Origin: Acidobacteriota bacterium
Lineage (GTDB): Bacteria > Acidobacteriota > Blastocatellia > RBC074
DNA: 64,000 nt
Direction: 5' to 3'
Assembly: GCA_018268995.1 (NCBI GenBank)
Contig: JAFDVL010000002.1
Span: forward strand, 59,415 to 123,414
Shown here: one piece after another, positions 28,601 to 36,435 of the stretch
Layout: each line of letters starts with the position of its first letter
Position numbering within the stretch: the first letter of the stretch is position 1
Notes under the pieces: generated by a model
Databases searched by the model: none
What the model was told of the DNA's origin: nothing
The model's input: only the letters and a program-made list of their open reading frames with translations
Translations under genes and position numbers: made by a program

Positions 28601-29763
28601 GCGGTCACGTTCATTCCATACATTGGTATGAAGGCGATGATGACCGTAATTGGAATCGTGATGATCGGCACGAGGGCCGACGGGAAATGCCAAAGGAAAA
28701 TCATGATCACGAGACTAACAATGATGATCTCTTCAATCAGCGTTCCTTTGAGCGTTTCAATCGCGCGGTCTATCAGTTCGGCGCGGTCGTAGGTGGTAAC
28801 GATCTCGACGCCGGGTGGCAAGGAAGGTTTCATCTCTTCCAGCTTGGTGCGCACCCGCTCAATCACCGTGCGCGCATTTTCGCCATAGCGCATAATCACG
28901 ATGCCACCGACCGTTTCACCTTCGCCATCCAATTCCCCCACACCACGCCGTATATCAGGGCCGAGCGTGACGGTAGCGAGATTCTTCACTAGCACAGGGG
29001 TGCCGCCTTGTTTGTTCGTGCCAACGACAATGTTCTCGACATCCGCGAGCGATTTGATGTAGCCGCGTCCACGCACCATATATTCACGCCCGGAAAATTC
29101 CACCAGCCGACCGCCGACATCCTGATTGCCCTGTCTGACGGCGGCTACCACGCGATCTATCGGGATGTCGTAAGCCAACAGTGCATTCGGATCAATGTTG
29201 ACTTGATATTGCTTGACGAAGCCGCCGAGTGGTGCAACTTCTGCCACGCCCGGTACAGCTTGAACGGCATAACGCAAATACCAATCCTGAAAGCTGCGCA
29301 ATTGCGCGAGATTGTTTTTGCCGCTCTTGTCAACGAGTGCATATTGGAACACCCACCCTACTGCCGTTTCATCGCGCGCCAGTTCGACATTCACGCCTTG
29401 CGGCAGCTTCGGCAAAATGTTGCTCAGGTATTCCAGTGTCCGCGAACGTGCCCAATAAAGATCCGTTCCGTCCTCAAAAATGATGTAGACGTAGGAGTAA
29501 CCAAAATCCGAAAAACCGCGAATGTCTTTTACTTTGGGCACGCCGAGCAAGGAAGAGATGATCGGGTAGGTCACCTGATCTTCCATAATGTCGGGGCTGC
29601 GATCCCAGCGCGAGTAAATGATGACTTGCGTATCAGACAAATCAGGAATCGCATCCAGCGTGATGTTGCGGAGCGACCACAGGCCAAGCAGCGTCGCCAT
29701 TGCAATGAACAGCAGGACGATGAATTTATTATGTGCGCAATATTCGATAATTTTATTGATCAT
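25603..29763 (-). CDS. Fusion of CusA-family RND pump and lytic transglycosylase
   Basis: A single 1,386-residue frame. Residues 1 to about 1,085 are a complete heavy-metal RND pump (LDAIPDLSDTQVIIYSRWDRSP; GGIAVAIGAMVDAAIVVVEQ; LDEGVLLYMPTTLPGMS; ARVDMLTTGIRTPIG). The Met residues in the last two motifs match two copper/silver ligands of CusA. About residues 1,095-1,111 (PFILLALGLLTLTAK) look like a retained signal peptide acting as an extra membrane helix, placing the tail in the periplasm. From about 1,140 a helical region leads to an SLT domain with catalytic Glu near 1,261 in ALVESGFNPQALS and LALAAYNWGEGNL. In the first operon the same two functions are separate genes. Confidence 0.92.
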   Translation of the reverse strand: MINKIIEYCAHNKFIVLLFIAMATLLGLWSLRNITLDAIPDLSDTQVIIYSRWDRSPDIMEDQVTYPIISSLLGVPKVKDIRGFSDFGYSYVYIIFEDGTDLYWARSRTLEYLSNILPKLPQGVNVELARDETAVGWVFQYALVDKSGKNNLAQLRSFQDWYLRYAVQAVPGVAEVAPLGGFVKQYQVNIDPNALLAYDIPIDRVVAAVRQGNQDVGGRLVEFSGREYMVRGRGYIKSLADVENIVVGTNKQGGTPVLVKNLATVTLGPDIRRGVGELDGEGETVGGIVIMRYGENARTVIERVRTKLEEMKPSLPPGVEIVTTYDRAELIDRAIETLKGTLIEEIIIVSLVIMIFLWHFPSALVPIITIPITVIIAFIPMYGMNVTANIMSLGGIAVAIGAMVDAAIVVVEQTHKKLEHWNNDGRPGDYRDVVISAVKEVGGPSFFALLVIAVSFIPVFTLEAQEGRLFKPLAYTKNFSMAIAALLAITLDPAIRLLFTRMDDFKFRPRWLAKIVNAILVGKIHSEESHPISRPLMKLYHPVCNLVLRFKWLTVGAAVLIVAVTIPVYEKLGSEFMPPLDEGVLLYMPTTLPGMSVTQTQQLLQVMDKRLKQFPEVERVFGKAGRAETATDPAPFSMMETVVSLKPHLQWPKQPRWYSSWTPNWLQGILRKAWPDHKTMDELIYGPGGLNEAMQFPGVSNAWTMPIKARVDMLTTGIRTPIGIKIMGADLQKVQQLGEHIEMALQNVPGTKSVFAERTAGGYFLDFTLKREELARYGLTIDEANDVVMSAVGGENVTTTIEGRERYPVNVRYLRDYRSDLDRIGRTLVMAPGGTQIPIAQIADIKLVSGPAMIRDENGRLSGYVYVDLDTSKRDIGSYVAEAKKILNQQVQLPAGYQLIWSGQYENMERVKDRLVVVLPITIFVIFLLLYFNTKSVAKTIIILLAVPFSAVGAIWFLYLLGYNMSIAVWVGLIALMGVDAETGMFMLLYLDIAYQEAKAKGMMRNKEDLKEAILHGAVKRLRPKVMTVGVMFMGLVPIMWSQGSGADVMKRIAAPMIGGIFTSFILELAVYPAIYEIWKWYGEVRGEAKRLRLSTSAPFILLALGLLTLTAKNSAQSTANDPVVRAMAQVQATVDAHAAVAEKTLSAMQLVNASNEAKKLGKNVEARATLVQAENLVTDISSVPQRSALVNVLRQRLAEEQAALNPTPQLIPSSSVPARQLFIAMPRSVVARYHFWNDPLTRILREENVPPELLAVALVESGFNPQALSPKGARGIWQLMPDTARRYGLTVAEIEDHRTHPEHSTRAAARYLRDLYQQFGDWKLALAAYNWGEGNLQRVINRTGLRDFDELARRGLLPLETRNYVPAVLTAWAQLRRPTSEGEIQ

Positions 29764-29775
29764 CGTGGCCTCCCT

Positions 29776-31545
29776 TCACTGCTTTTTCTCGTCGGCATAT
29801 TGCGGCACCAAATCCATACCGCAATCAGGCGCTTTGCCCGGTTTGTTGGCTTGGTACTTCGGGTGCATCGGGTCATACCAATAGAGAATCTTGCGAGCTG
29901 GTTGCGCTTGATGTTGTGAATGATCCGTCGCTGGCGGCTTCGGTGTTGTCGTCGGCTTTGGTTGATGCTGTGAATGGTCTTCCGTTTTGATTGATGGGAC
30001 GGGTGTCGCGCCAGATTGATGTAGCGAGTGATTTGCCGGAGGCGTGGGCTTGCTGTTGGCTGTGCCTCCGCCATGATTCATGCCAGGCATTCCCATTCCA
30101 CCTGCCGCTGACTTCAACCGGCTTTCGGAATCCACCAGGAAGTTCGCCGAAGTTACGACACGCTCTCCCGCCTTGAGACCGCCAAGAATAATGACGTTAT
30201 GATCTACCTTTGCCCCAAGCTCGACTTTGCGCGGCTCGAAATAACCGCCTTCGTGCGCAATGAAAACTGTTTGCTCTGTGCCGGAATCCAGCACTGCGTC
30301 TTGCGGCACGACGAGACGCTTGCCGTACTCGATTCGTAACTCAACATTCGCATACATATCAGGCTTGAGCTTGAAATCGGTATTCGGCACCTCGATTCGC
30401 ACTTTGAGCGTGCGTGTCGCGTTGTCGAGTTGCGGATAGATGTATGCGACCTTGCCGCGATAGGTGCGTCCGGCAGAGTAAGGAAGTGTAATATTGACGG
30501 CTTGTCCAAGTTTGATTTCCGGCGCTTCATATTCGTAGATGTCCGCCAGTACCCAAATCGTTGAGAGGTCGGCAATCGCGTAAAGCTCTGTTTCCGGGGT
30601 TACACGTTGTTTTGGAAACGCATTGCGCGTGAGGACGAAACCATCCGATGGAGCGTAGAGCGTGAGCGTCTTGAACGGCTTGCCCGTGTGTTCGAGATGT
30701 TCGAGTTGTTTGAGGTCAATGTCCCACAACTCTAATCGTTTGCGCGCGGCTTCTAACAACGAAGCGCTGCTTACTACAGCCTCCCGAAATGAGCTATTGG
30801 CCAATTCATTGCGTCCTTTAAGCGCGAGCAGATACTCCTGCTGCGTTTGCCAGAGTTCTGGGCTGTACAGGCTAATCAGTGGTTGTCCTTTACCAACCTG
30901 TTTGCCGGTGAAGTCCACAAAGACCTCTTCAATCCAGCCTTCGATGCGCGGATGGATTCGTGTGATTTTCGTTTCGTCATACGCCATGCGCCCCACTGCT
31001 CGTAACGTCTTCGTGACGGCTTGATAAGTGGCCTCGCCATATTGCACCCCGATCATCTGCTGTTTTTCAGGGCTGATTTGGAACGCGCCCTCTGGCAGAT
31101 CAGCTTTTTTTGTTGCGCCTTCTTCATAGACAGGAACCAAATCCATGCCGCAGTCAGGAGCCTTGCCGGGCTGGTCGGATTTGTAGGCGGGGTGCATCGG
31201 ATCAACCCAATACAGCACCTTCAATTCTGGTGTTTGTGTGGACTTGGCGTGTTCACCCTCAGCCATTTTTTCGGCGGTCTTGGCTTTCCACCAATCGGCG
31301 ATGCGCGCGCGCTGTGTATAACCAAGCAACGATAAACCAGTGAGGAGCAATAAGAGCAACCAACGGATTGATGCTCGGCGTTGCTTCGGCATTGTGCCGG
31401 AGGGAATCTCGCTGGATTCCGGCTCAAGCGGCGACTCAACAGTTGCCAGCGCTTCGCTTTCAACCTGACCGTTCGGCAGCATTTCCCCCATGACTTCATT
31501 TGGTTTGGAGGGACTCTCGTCTGTCTGATTTTCTTTGCCCAACAT
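29776..31545 (-). CDS. cusB: CusB-like periplasmic adaptor bracketed by two heavy-metal-binding domains
   Basis: 589 residues, much longer than the 417-residue paralogue. One membrane anchor (WLLLLLLTGLSLLGY, about 60-74). The first heavy-metal-binding domain follows (YWVDPMHPAYKSD, PDCGMDLVP, about 112-140). The adaptor core ([48 protein letters not shown]) fills the middle. A flexible Met/His/Pro linker with three HS-HQ-like repeats ends in a second such domain (YWYDPMHPKYQAN, PDCGMDLVP). Such domains bind Cu(I)/Ag(I) through Met, His and Cys. Thirteen bases separate it from the pump fusion. Confidence 0.92.
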   Translation of the reverse strand: MLGKENQTDESPSKPNEVMGEMLPNGQVESEALATVESPLEPESSEIPSGTMPKQRRASIRWLLLLLLTGLSLLGYTQRARIADWWKAKTAEKMAEGEHAKSTQTPELKVLYWVDPMHPAYKSDQPGKAPDCGMDLVPVYEEGATKKADLPEGAFQISPEKQQMIGVQYGEATYQAVTKTLRAVGRMAYDETKITRIHPRIEGWIEEVFVDFTGKQVGKGQPLISLYSPELWQTQQEYLLALKGRNELANSSFREAVVSSASLLEAARKRLELWDIDLKQLEHLEHTGKPFKTLTLYAPSDGFVLTRNAFPKQRVTPETELYAIADLSTIWVLADIYEYEAPEIKLGQAVNITLPYSAGRTYRGKVAYIYPQLDNATRTLKVRIEVPNTDFKLKPDMYANVELRIEYGKRLVVPQDAVLDSGTEQTVFIAHEGGYFEPRKVELGAKVDHNVIILGGLKAGERVVTSANFLVDSESRLKSAAGGMGMPGMNHGGGTANSKPTPPANHSLHQSGATPVPSIKTEDHSQHQPKPTTTPKPPATDHSQHQAQPARKILYWYDPMHPKYQANKPGKAPDCGMDLVPQYADEKKQ

Positions 31546-31647
31546 AGTGTGGCCTTTCCTTCCGATCTCGCTGGCCTACGCTTGATGAGAAGCGGGAAGC
31601 TGCGACTGGGAGCCTCCGAGAGTGCTTCCAGTCGCAGTGGACGACAA

Positions 31648-32043
31648 TTACTTGCCTTCCATTTCCTTCGCTCGCATTGTGTGGAATTTCGCCATCTCTT
31701 CAGCTTCACGTGCGAGTGCTTCGGCGGCCTTGCTATACTTCTCGCAATGCAGCCGCATCTTTTTGATATAGGCGTTTTCGCCCGTGTCCTTGGGGTTGCG
31801 GGCCACCGTCTTACTGTAGTCGGCCAGCATCTTCTTGTGCGCTTCGGCCTCCTTGCGGTACTCGGCGGCTTTTTTCTCATACTCCGCCGCACGTTCGCGG
31901 TGTTCCTGTGCTGTCTGCGGAGCTTTCATTTCCTGCCCGTGATCGTGGTGATCCTGTGCGACGGCAAAAAGGCTCAACGTGCTGATGGTCAGGACGAAAA
32001 ACGCGCATTGAACGATGGTTTTGTGAATGGTTGTCAGGTTCAT
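31648..32043 (-). CDS. Exported helical protein in the second Cus-type operon
   Basis: 131 residues. Signal peptide ending at FAVAQ, then DHHDHG, a short His-rich metal-binding stretch, and a long highly charged helix (QEHRERAAEYEKKAAEYRKEAEAHKKM) that repeats AEYxKxA and should form a coiled coil. One Cys in LHCEKYSKAAEAL. No family recognised. Between TolC and the adaptor genes, it has no counterpart in the first operon. A periplasmic scaffold or metal buffer is possible, by composition only. Confidence 0.72.
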   Translation of the reverse strand: MNLTTIHKTIVQCAFFVLTISTLSLFAVAQDHHDHGQEMKAPQTAQEHRERAAEYEKKAAEYRKEAEAHKKMLADYSKTVARNPKDTGENAYIKKMRLHCEKYSKAAEALAREAEEMAKFHTMRAKEMEGK

Positions 32044-32119
32044 ATTTCTCCTTTGTGAAACAAGTTGTTGATTTCGTGCTTAGTTGATGGACTCCTTCGC
32101 GTGCCACACTTTCGCGCTG

Positions 32120-33448
32120 TCACGGCCTCAGCCTGAGGCCGACCAGCGGTTCCAGTGCCGCGATTGCTTTCTCTACATTGGTGAGTTGTTCGTAGTAATT
32201 CAGTTCGTAATTGAGCAGGGTTACTAAATTGTCGAGCAGCGTCAGAAAATCTACTTTCCCCACCTCATACCCCGCGATGGCGGATTCGAGGGATAACGAC
32301 GATTGTGGAATGATCGTTGTGCCATACAGCTTCACCAGCCGCTGCGCTGTCGTTGCCGCCAACAAACGATCCTTGATGCGAAAGAACAGCACTGTCGTGA
32401 TGCTGTCCAGGCGTTGCTTCTCGACAGCGGCGCTGGCCGTTGCTTCCGCCACTGCCGGTCGTTGCTTTTGCCCCCAATACACGGGCAATTTCACGCCCAC
32501 ATTCACGCCATACATCTCCGGCATGCCGGGGCGATTGAAGTACGTGACGCCCACTGAGAAGTCGGGATAGAAGTCTTTCTTCGCCAGTTCGACGCCGTAT
32601 TGCTCGCGGTCAATCCTGCGTTGTTGTGCTTTCAAGGTCGGATAGTTTGAGAGCGCCAATTGATTGAGTTCCAGCAAACCCAGAGAGAAATCTTGTGGCT
32701 TGATGTCGGTAGGCGTACCGACCGATGTTTCCGGCTCCCGGAAGAGAAGACTGTTGAGCCGTGCCTCGGCAGTCTGTTTGCGCTGTTCCAGCACTGTTAA
32801 CTGGTCAATCAGCTTGGAGACTTCGACCTGCGCTTTGAGGACATCTTGCTGCAATCCTTTGCCGACGGCATAACTGGCTTCGGCGATCCTGGTGAATTTC
32901 TCCAACAGGTCTTTGTTCTTCGTGACCACTTCGATGGCTTTGTGCAGATAGTACAAATCGTAATAGGCGTCTTTGACTTCGGCGATGACATTCCACTGGA
33001 CTTGCTCGTAATTCCACCACTCTGATTCCGCCGCGACGTTAGCCATCTTGCCTTTGATCGCCAGCTTGCCTGGATACGGAATTTCCTGTGTCACGCTGAT
33101 TGTACGTGCGCTGGCAGGATCCCCCTTTTGAATATCAAAGGGCGGCAACGGAATGGCGTTTCCGTTATACCCATAGCTAAGCATCGGTTCTGGCAAAGCC
33201 TTGGCCTGTGGCACGCGCGCGCGCATCATGTCGAAGTTGCGCCGCATCGCAATAATTTCAGGATTCTGCGCCAATGCCTCTTCAATCAAATTTCCCAGGA
33301 CAAGCACGGCGGAGGCAGAGCGGGTTGGTTCGATAGACGGCGTAGAAAGTTTACGGGAATCAGGCTGCGCGACGGCAGTTCCCACCAGTATGGAAAATCC
33401 GACTACGGCGCAGACCACAAGCATTGAAAGTCCTGTGCGTCTCATCAC
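32120..33448 (-). CDS. cusC: TolC-family outer-membrane channel of the second Cus-type system
   Basis: 442 residues. Signal peptide (LSMLVVCAVVGFSILVGTAVAQ). Two OEP repeats with long coiled helices, the first opening with NPEIIAMRRNFDMMRARVPQAKALPEPM, nearly the same as in the first operon's channel. Forms the outer-membrane trimeric duct for the pump-transglycosylase fusion. Followed by the helical protein gene after 76 bp. Subfamily (CusC-like) inferred from neighbours. Confidence 0.9.
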   Translation of the reverse strand: MMRRTGLSMLVVCAVVGFSILVGTAVAQPDSRKLSTPSIEPTRSASAVLVLGNLIEEALAQNPEIIAMRRNFDMMRARVPQAKALPEPMLSYGYNGNAIPLPPFDIQKGDPASARTISVTQEIPYPGKLAIKGKMANVAAESEWWNYEQVQWNVIAEVKDAYYDLYYLHKAIEVVTKNKDLLEKFTRIAEASYAVGKGLQQDVLKAQVEVSKLIDQLTVLEQRKQTAEARLNSLLFREPETSVGTPTDIKPQDFSLGLLELNQLALSNYPTLKAQQRRIDREQYGVELAKKDFYPDFSVGVTYFNRPGMPEMYGVNVGVKLPVYWGQKQRPAVAEATASAAVEKQRLDSITTVLFFRIKDRLLAATTAQRLVKLYGTTIIPQSSLSLESAIAGYEVGKVDFLTLLDNLVTLLNYELNYYEQLTNVEKAIAALEPLVGLRLRP

Positions 33449-33544
33449 AAATCCTTCTTGAGCGAATTACGATCTGTCTTTGCGAGAGCAGTAATCGCTA
33501 CTCACAAAGGGGACTGGAGAAATAGCAATATGGTGATGGACGGA

Positions 33545-34036
33545 CTAGATCAACCAACAGGACAAAGCCAAATACAACGGTCGTTGTGGCTGCCGTGGAA
33601 GGTTATAAATGAGTTGTGGTGCTTGAGATAAGTGCTGATGATATGCGGCAGAAAGTAGAGGTGGCTCTTCTGCTCCCACTGTAGGGGCGACTGAAAACTC
33701 CGCGTTCTCCACCTCGCGTGGCGGTGTTGCTGCACAACACGTTATTGCGTATTGCGTAGATTTCCGCACCTGAAAATCACCAGAGGACGCGGAAGTAAAT
33801 TGACATTGCGAAACTGTCTTTTCGTGATCAGGATTATGGTGACTGTTTTCAGACACGCCGGAAGATGCTTTTGTCTGACAACAAACATGCTGGGATGCCA
33901 TTTCAGTGGCGCAATGGCAAAAAATAGCAGCCCAAACAGGAGGGACAGACAGCAACAACATGAGCAAGCCTGTGACTGTTGCTCGCCAGATGGGTTGTGC
34001 GTGGGCTTTCTTACGTTGTACGACTGATTGAGTCAT
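33545..34036 (-). CDS. Exported cysteine-rich small protein, first gene of the second Cus-type operon
   Basis: 163 residues from ATG 34036; a GTG at 34072 would add 12 residues and cannot be excluded. Hydrophobic export signal (VTGLLMLLLSVPPVWAAIF), then FCHC, HVCC, QC and TCC in the first two thirds, with a Pro-rich tail ending in LALSCWLI. Same position and same kind of organisation as the protein at 19373-19813: signal, Cys clusters, Pro/His tail. No family recognised. Confidence 0.62.
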   Translation of the reverse strand: MTQSVVQRKKAHAQPIWRATVTGLLMLLLSVPPVWAAIFCHCATEMASQHVCCQTKASSGVSENSHHNPDHEKTVSQCQFTSASSGDFQVRKSTQYAITCCAATPPREVENAEFSVAPTVGAEEPPLLSAAYHQHLSQAPQLIYNLPRQPQRPLYLALSCWLI

Positions 34037-34254
34037 TGTTCTACGTTCAAGTTCACAAGCGGCAATTGTCACCCTCTACTTCGGCTTCCTTCACCCGTCT
34101 TACCAGTGGCAAGCCGCGTTCCAGAGAAGCTGCCGCCTTGTTACCAATGTATGTGGGGTTTTTTACACCGTAGGGTTGGGCAAATTCCCCCGTAGAATGG
34201 TTGCCCTATTGCCATGCACTGCGTGAATTTTCTCAGCATTGTTGTTTTTCTGTA

Positions 34255-35889
34255 TTAGGCGCGCACCTGGTAATTGCGCATCATTCCGGCGTCTTCATGT
34301 TCGAGATTGTGGCAATGATAGACATACATTCCGGTAAAGTCCTCAAATCTCAGTAAGACTTTGACACGCTCCCCAGGCATGATCATCACAGTATCTTTCC
34401 AACCATCGTCTACATAGCCATACCGGACTGTTTCCCATCCTGCGGCGAATTGGGAGTTAATGGTTCTTTCCAGCACCTGAAATTGCAGCCCGTGAATGTG
34501 GATCGGATGCACCATGCTCATTCCGCCCGTGTTGGTATTGCTCAATTCCCAGACTTCTGTCGTGTTGAGTTGGACAATTTCGTTGCTGGCAAGTTCGCTT
34601 TCCTGATATGGACGCCCATTGAGTAACCAACGCATCCCGCCGCTGATCATGCCCATTGAAACAGCAAAGCTGCGCGGCGTGTTGCGATTAATGGCGTCTT
34701 CGATGCGATTGCGGTTGAGGGTGGAAAGTTGGGTTGGTAACACGCCTGTTTCACTGGTTCTCCCTGTCACCTGCACTTTCATCACCGTGAAGGCTGCGCC
34801 ATTGGGTAACGTTTGTCCGCCTCCGCCCATCCCAACCTCTGCCCCCGAAAATTGCAGGCTGCGCAATGGCAGAATGGAATCAACGGGACGCCCACTGAAA
34901 TCCGCCCATAATTCAATGCGCTCGCCTGGAGCCAGCATCACATAGCTGCGTTGCATAGCACGCTCCAACAAACCGCCGTCTGTCCCGATGACGGTCAATG
35001 GTGTGCCATCGTCCCACGCCAGTTTGTACACGCGCGCATTGGAGCCGTTGAGCAAGCGCAACCGATACGCCCGTCGTTCCAGCGTTAACAGAAAATCCGG
35101 TTTCCCGTTGACGAAGAAGCGATCTCCCAGAAACCCATCATTGCCCATCATTCCGCCGCCCGTTTGATAAACAAACTGATTCGCGGCATCCAGCATTCGA
35201 TCCTGAAGCACCAGCGGCAAATCGTATTTCCCGGTTGGCAAGCCCGTTGCAGCGTCCTCTTCATCGGTGACAATGAACAACCCCGCCAATCCGTTGTACA
35301 CCTGTCGTGCAGTGCGTCCGTCCGGGTGCGGGTGAAACCAATATGTACCCGCACGATTCGCTACTGCAAATTCATAAACATAGCTCTGCCCCGGCTGCAC
35401 CAGATAGCTCGGATGGGCGTCCATTTCTGGCGGGACGTGTAAACCGTGCCAGTGCATCACCGTCGCCTCCGGCAGTTGGTTCGTGAAGTTGATGCGAATG
35501 CGTTGCCTGCTGCGCACGCGCATGATCGGGCCGAGATAGGTCGAGGGAGGCGTCGCTTCGGCAGTAACAGGTGAGCCAGTTCGACTAACCGGATCGCGTC
35601 GTCTGGTGCGGCGTGTCCCCAAGCTTTCATTCAACTGGTCGAGCGTTTGCAAACTGTTAGGATCACCTTTGAGTACTTCGCCCTGATACATCCAAACGCG
35701 CGTGGTTTGCCGAGAGAACATTGGGATGTCTGCTTGCACAGCACGTAGCGAGAGAATGACATCCGGCTCGTCAAAAGCGGCATTGGCGGAGGGGCTGAAA
35801 AGTGAAACCGGAACCACATTGGTGGCGAGGGCGGCGGCGCTAATGCCAGTGACACGTAAAAATTCACGTCGACTATTCGTATGATTCAT
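34255..35889 (-). CDS. Tat-exported multicopper oxidase
   Basis: 544 residues with a twin-arginine signal (NSRREFLRVTGISAAALA). Four copper-binding motifs are in place: HWHGLHVPPEMD, HPHPDGRTA, HPIHIHGLQF and YHCHNLEHEDAGMM, the last with the type 1 Met. This is a laccase/CueO-like three-domain enzyme that oxidises Cu(I) or phenolics with O2 in the periplasm. It follows the second efflux operon on the same strand but has its own upstream region with a palindrome at 35952-35966. Confidence 0.92.
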   Translation of the reverse strand: MNHTNSRREFLRVTGISAAALATNVVPVSLFSPSANAAFDEPDVILSLRAVQADIPMFSRQTTRVWMYQGEVLKGDPNSLQTLDQLNESLGTRRTRRRDPVSRTGSPVTAEATPPSTYLGPIMRVRSRQRIRINFTNQLPEATVMHWHGLHVPPEMDAHPSYLVQPGQSYVYEFAVANRAGTYWFHPHPDGRTARQVYNGLAGLFIVTDEEDAATGLPTGKYDLPLVLQDRMLDAANQFVYQTGGGMMGNDGFLGDRFFVNGKPDFLLTLERRAYRLRLLNGSNARVYKLAWDDGTPLTVIGTDGGLLERAMQRSYVMLAPGERIELWADFSGRPVDSILPLRSLQFSGAEVGMGGGGQTLPNGAAFTVMKVQVTGRTSETGVLPTQLSTLNRNRIEDAINRNTPRSFAVSMGMISGGMRWLLNGRPYQESELASNEIVQLNTTEVWELSNTNTGGMSMVHPIHIHGLQFQVLERTINSQFAAGWETVRYGYVDDGWKDTVMIMPGERVKVLLRFEDFTGMYVYHCHNLEHEDAGMMRNYQVRA

Positions 35890-35951
35890 AAAAATTTCCC
35901 AGGGCGAATTTCCGCAGCACGCCAGGTTCTAACTAAACATCGCGCGATTAT

Positions 35952-35966
35952 TCGCAAGACTTGCGA
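35952..35966. promoter_or_regulatory. Perfect dyad upstream of the multicopper oxidase gene
   Basis: TCGCAAG-A-CTTGCGA: 7-bp arms, one-base centre, 62 bp upstream of the ATG at 35889. Possible operator; no matching promoter boxes were clear. Confidence 0.35.
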
Positions 35967-36138
35967 GTTCGGACTGTAAAGCGGGGCGCAGATATTCGCC
36001 TCAAAACTTCTTCACCCAAACAGGCACAACTCGCCATTGAGCAATGAGCGTGCCAAGCCTCTCAAGGGTGTTATTACACTGTTCCTGTTTCGCGGAGGTG
36101 AAGTTTTGCCAACTGGCGTCAATCGTTGCTGTAGATAT

Positions 36139-36408
36139 TTATCGCTGCGGCTGGTGAGAATAGTTTTGTTTGGTTTGTCTGAAAAAGCTTCCGCTGGCGA
36201 AGTATTTTCTGCTGATGGCGAGAGTGAGTATAGCCAATCCTGCGGCTCCTAGAAATCCCCAGAGTAATGGGAGATCAACTCGGTGAATACACAAGTAAAT
36301 GAGTACCGAGCAGAGCGTAGAAAAGACTAATACGGCCAGGCCATAGAGCGCAGCGACCAAGAGCGCCTGCCAGATCATGATTATTTCCTTGCTTGCTCTC
36401 ATTGCCAT
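36139..36408 (-). CDS. Small membrane protein of unknown function
   Basis: 89 residues with two hydrophobic segments (IWQALLVAALYGLAVLVFSTLCSVLI and LLWGFLGAAGLAILTLAI), then a basic C-terminus. ATG 36408 has GGAAGG six bases upstream; ATG 36378 (after AAGGAA) is also possible. It begins 27 bases after the FAD oxidoreductase stop and looks co-transcribed with that polysaccharide-type cluster. No family recognised; gene reality moderately supported by the ribosome site and sensible topology. Confidence 0.5.
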   Translation of the reverse strand: MAMRASKEIIMIWQALLVAALYGLAVLVFSTLCSVLIYLCIHRVDLPLLWGFLGAAGLAILTLAISRKYFASGSFFRQTKQNYSHQPQR

Positions 36409-36435
36409 TTCTTGCCTTCCATCACAGGAGCGTAA

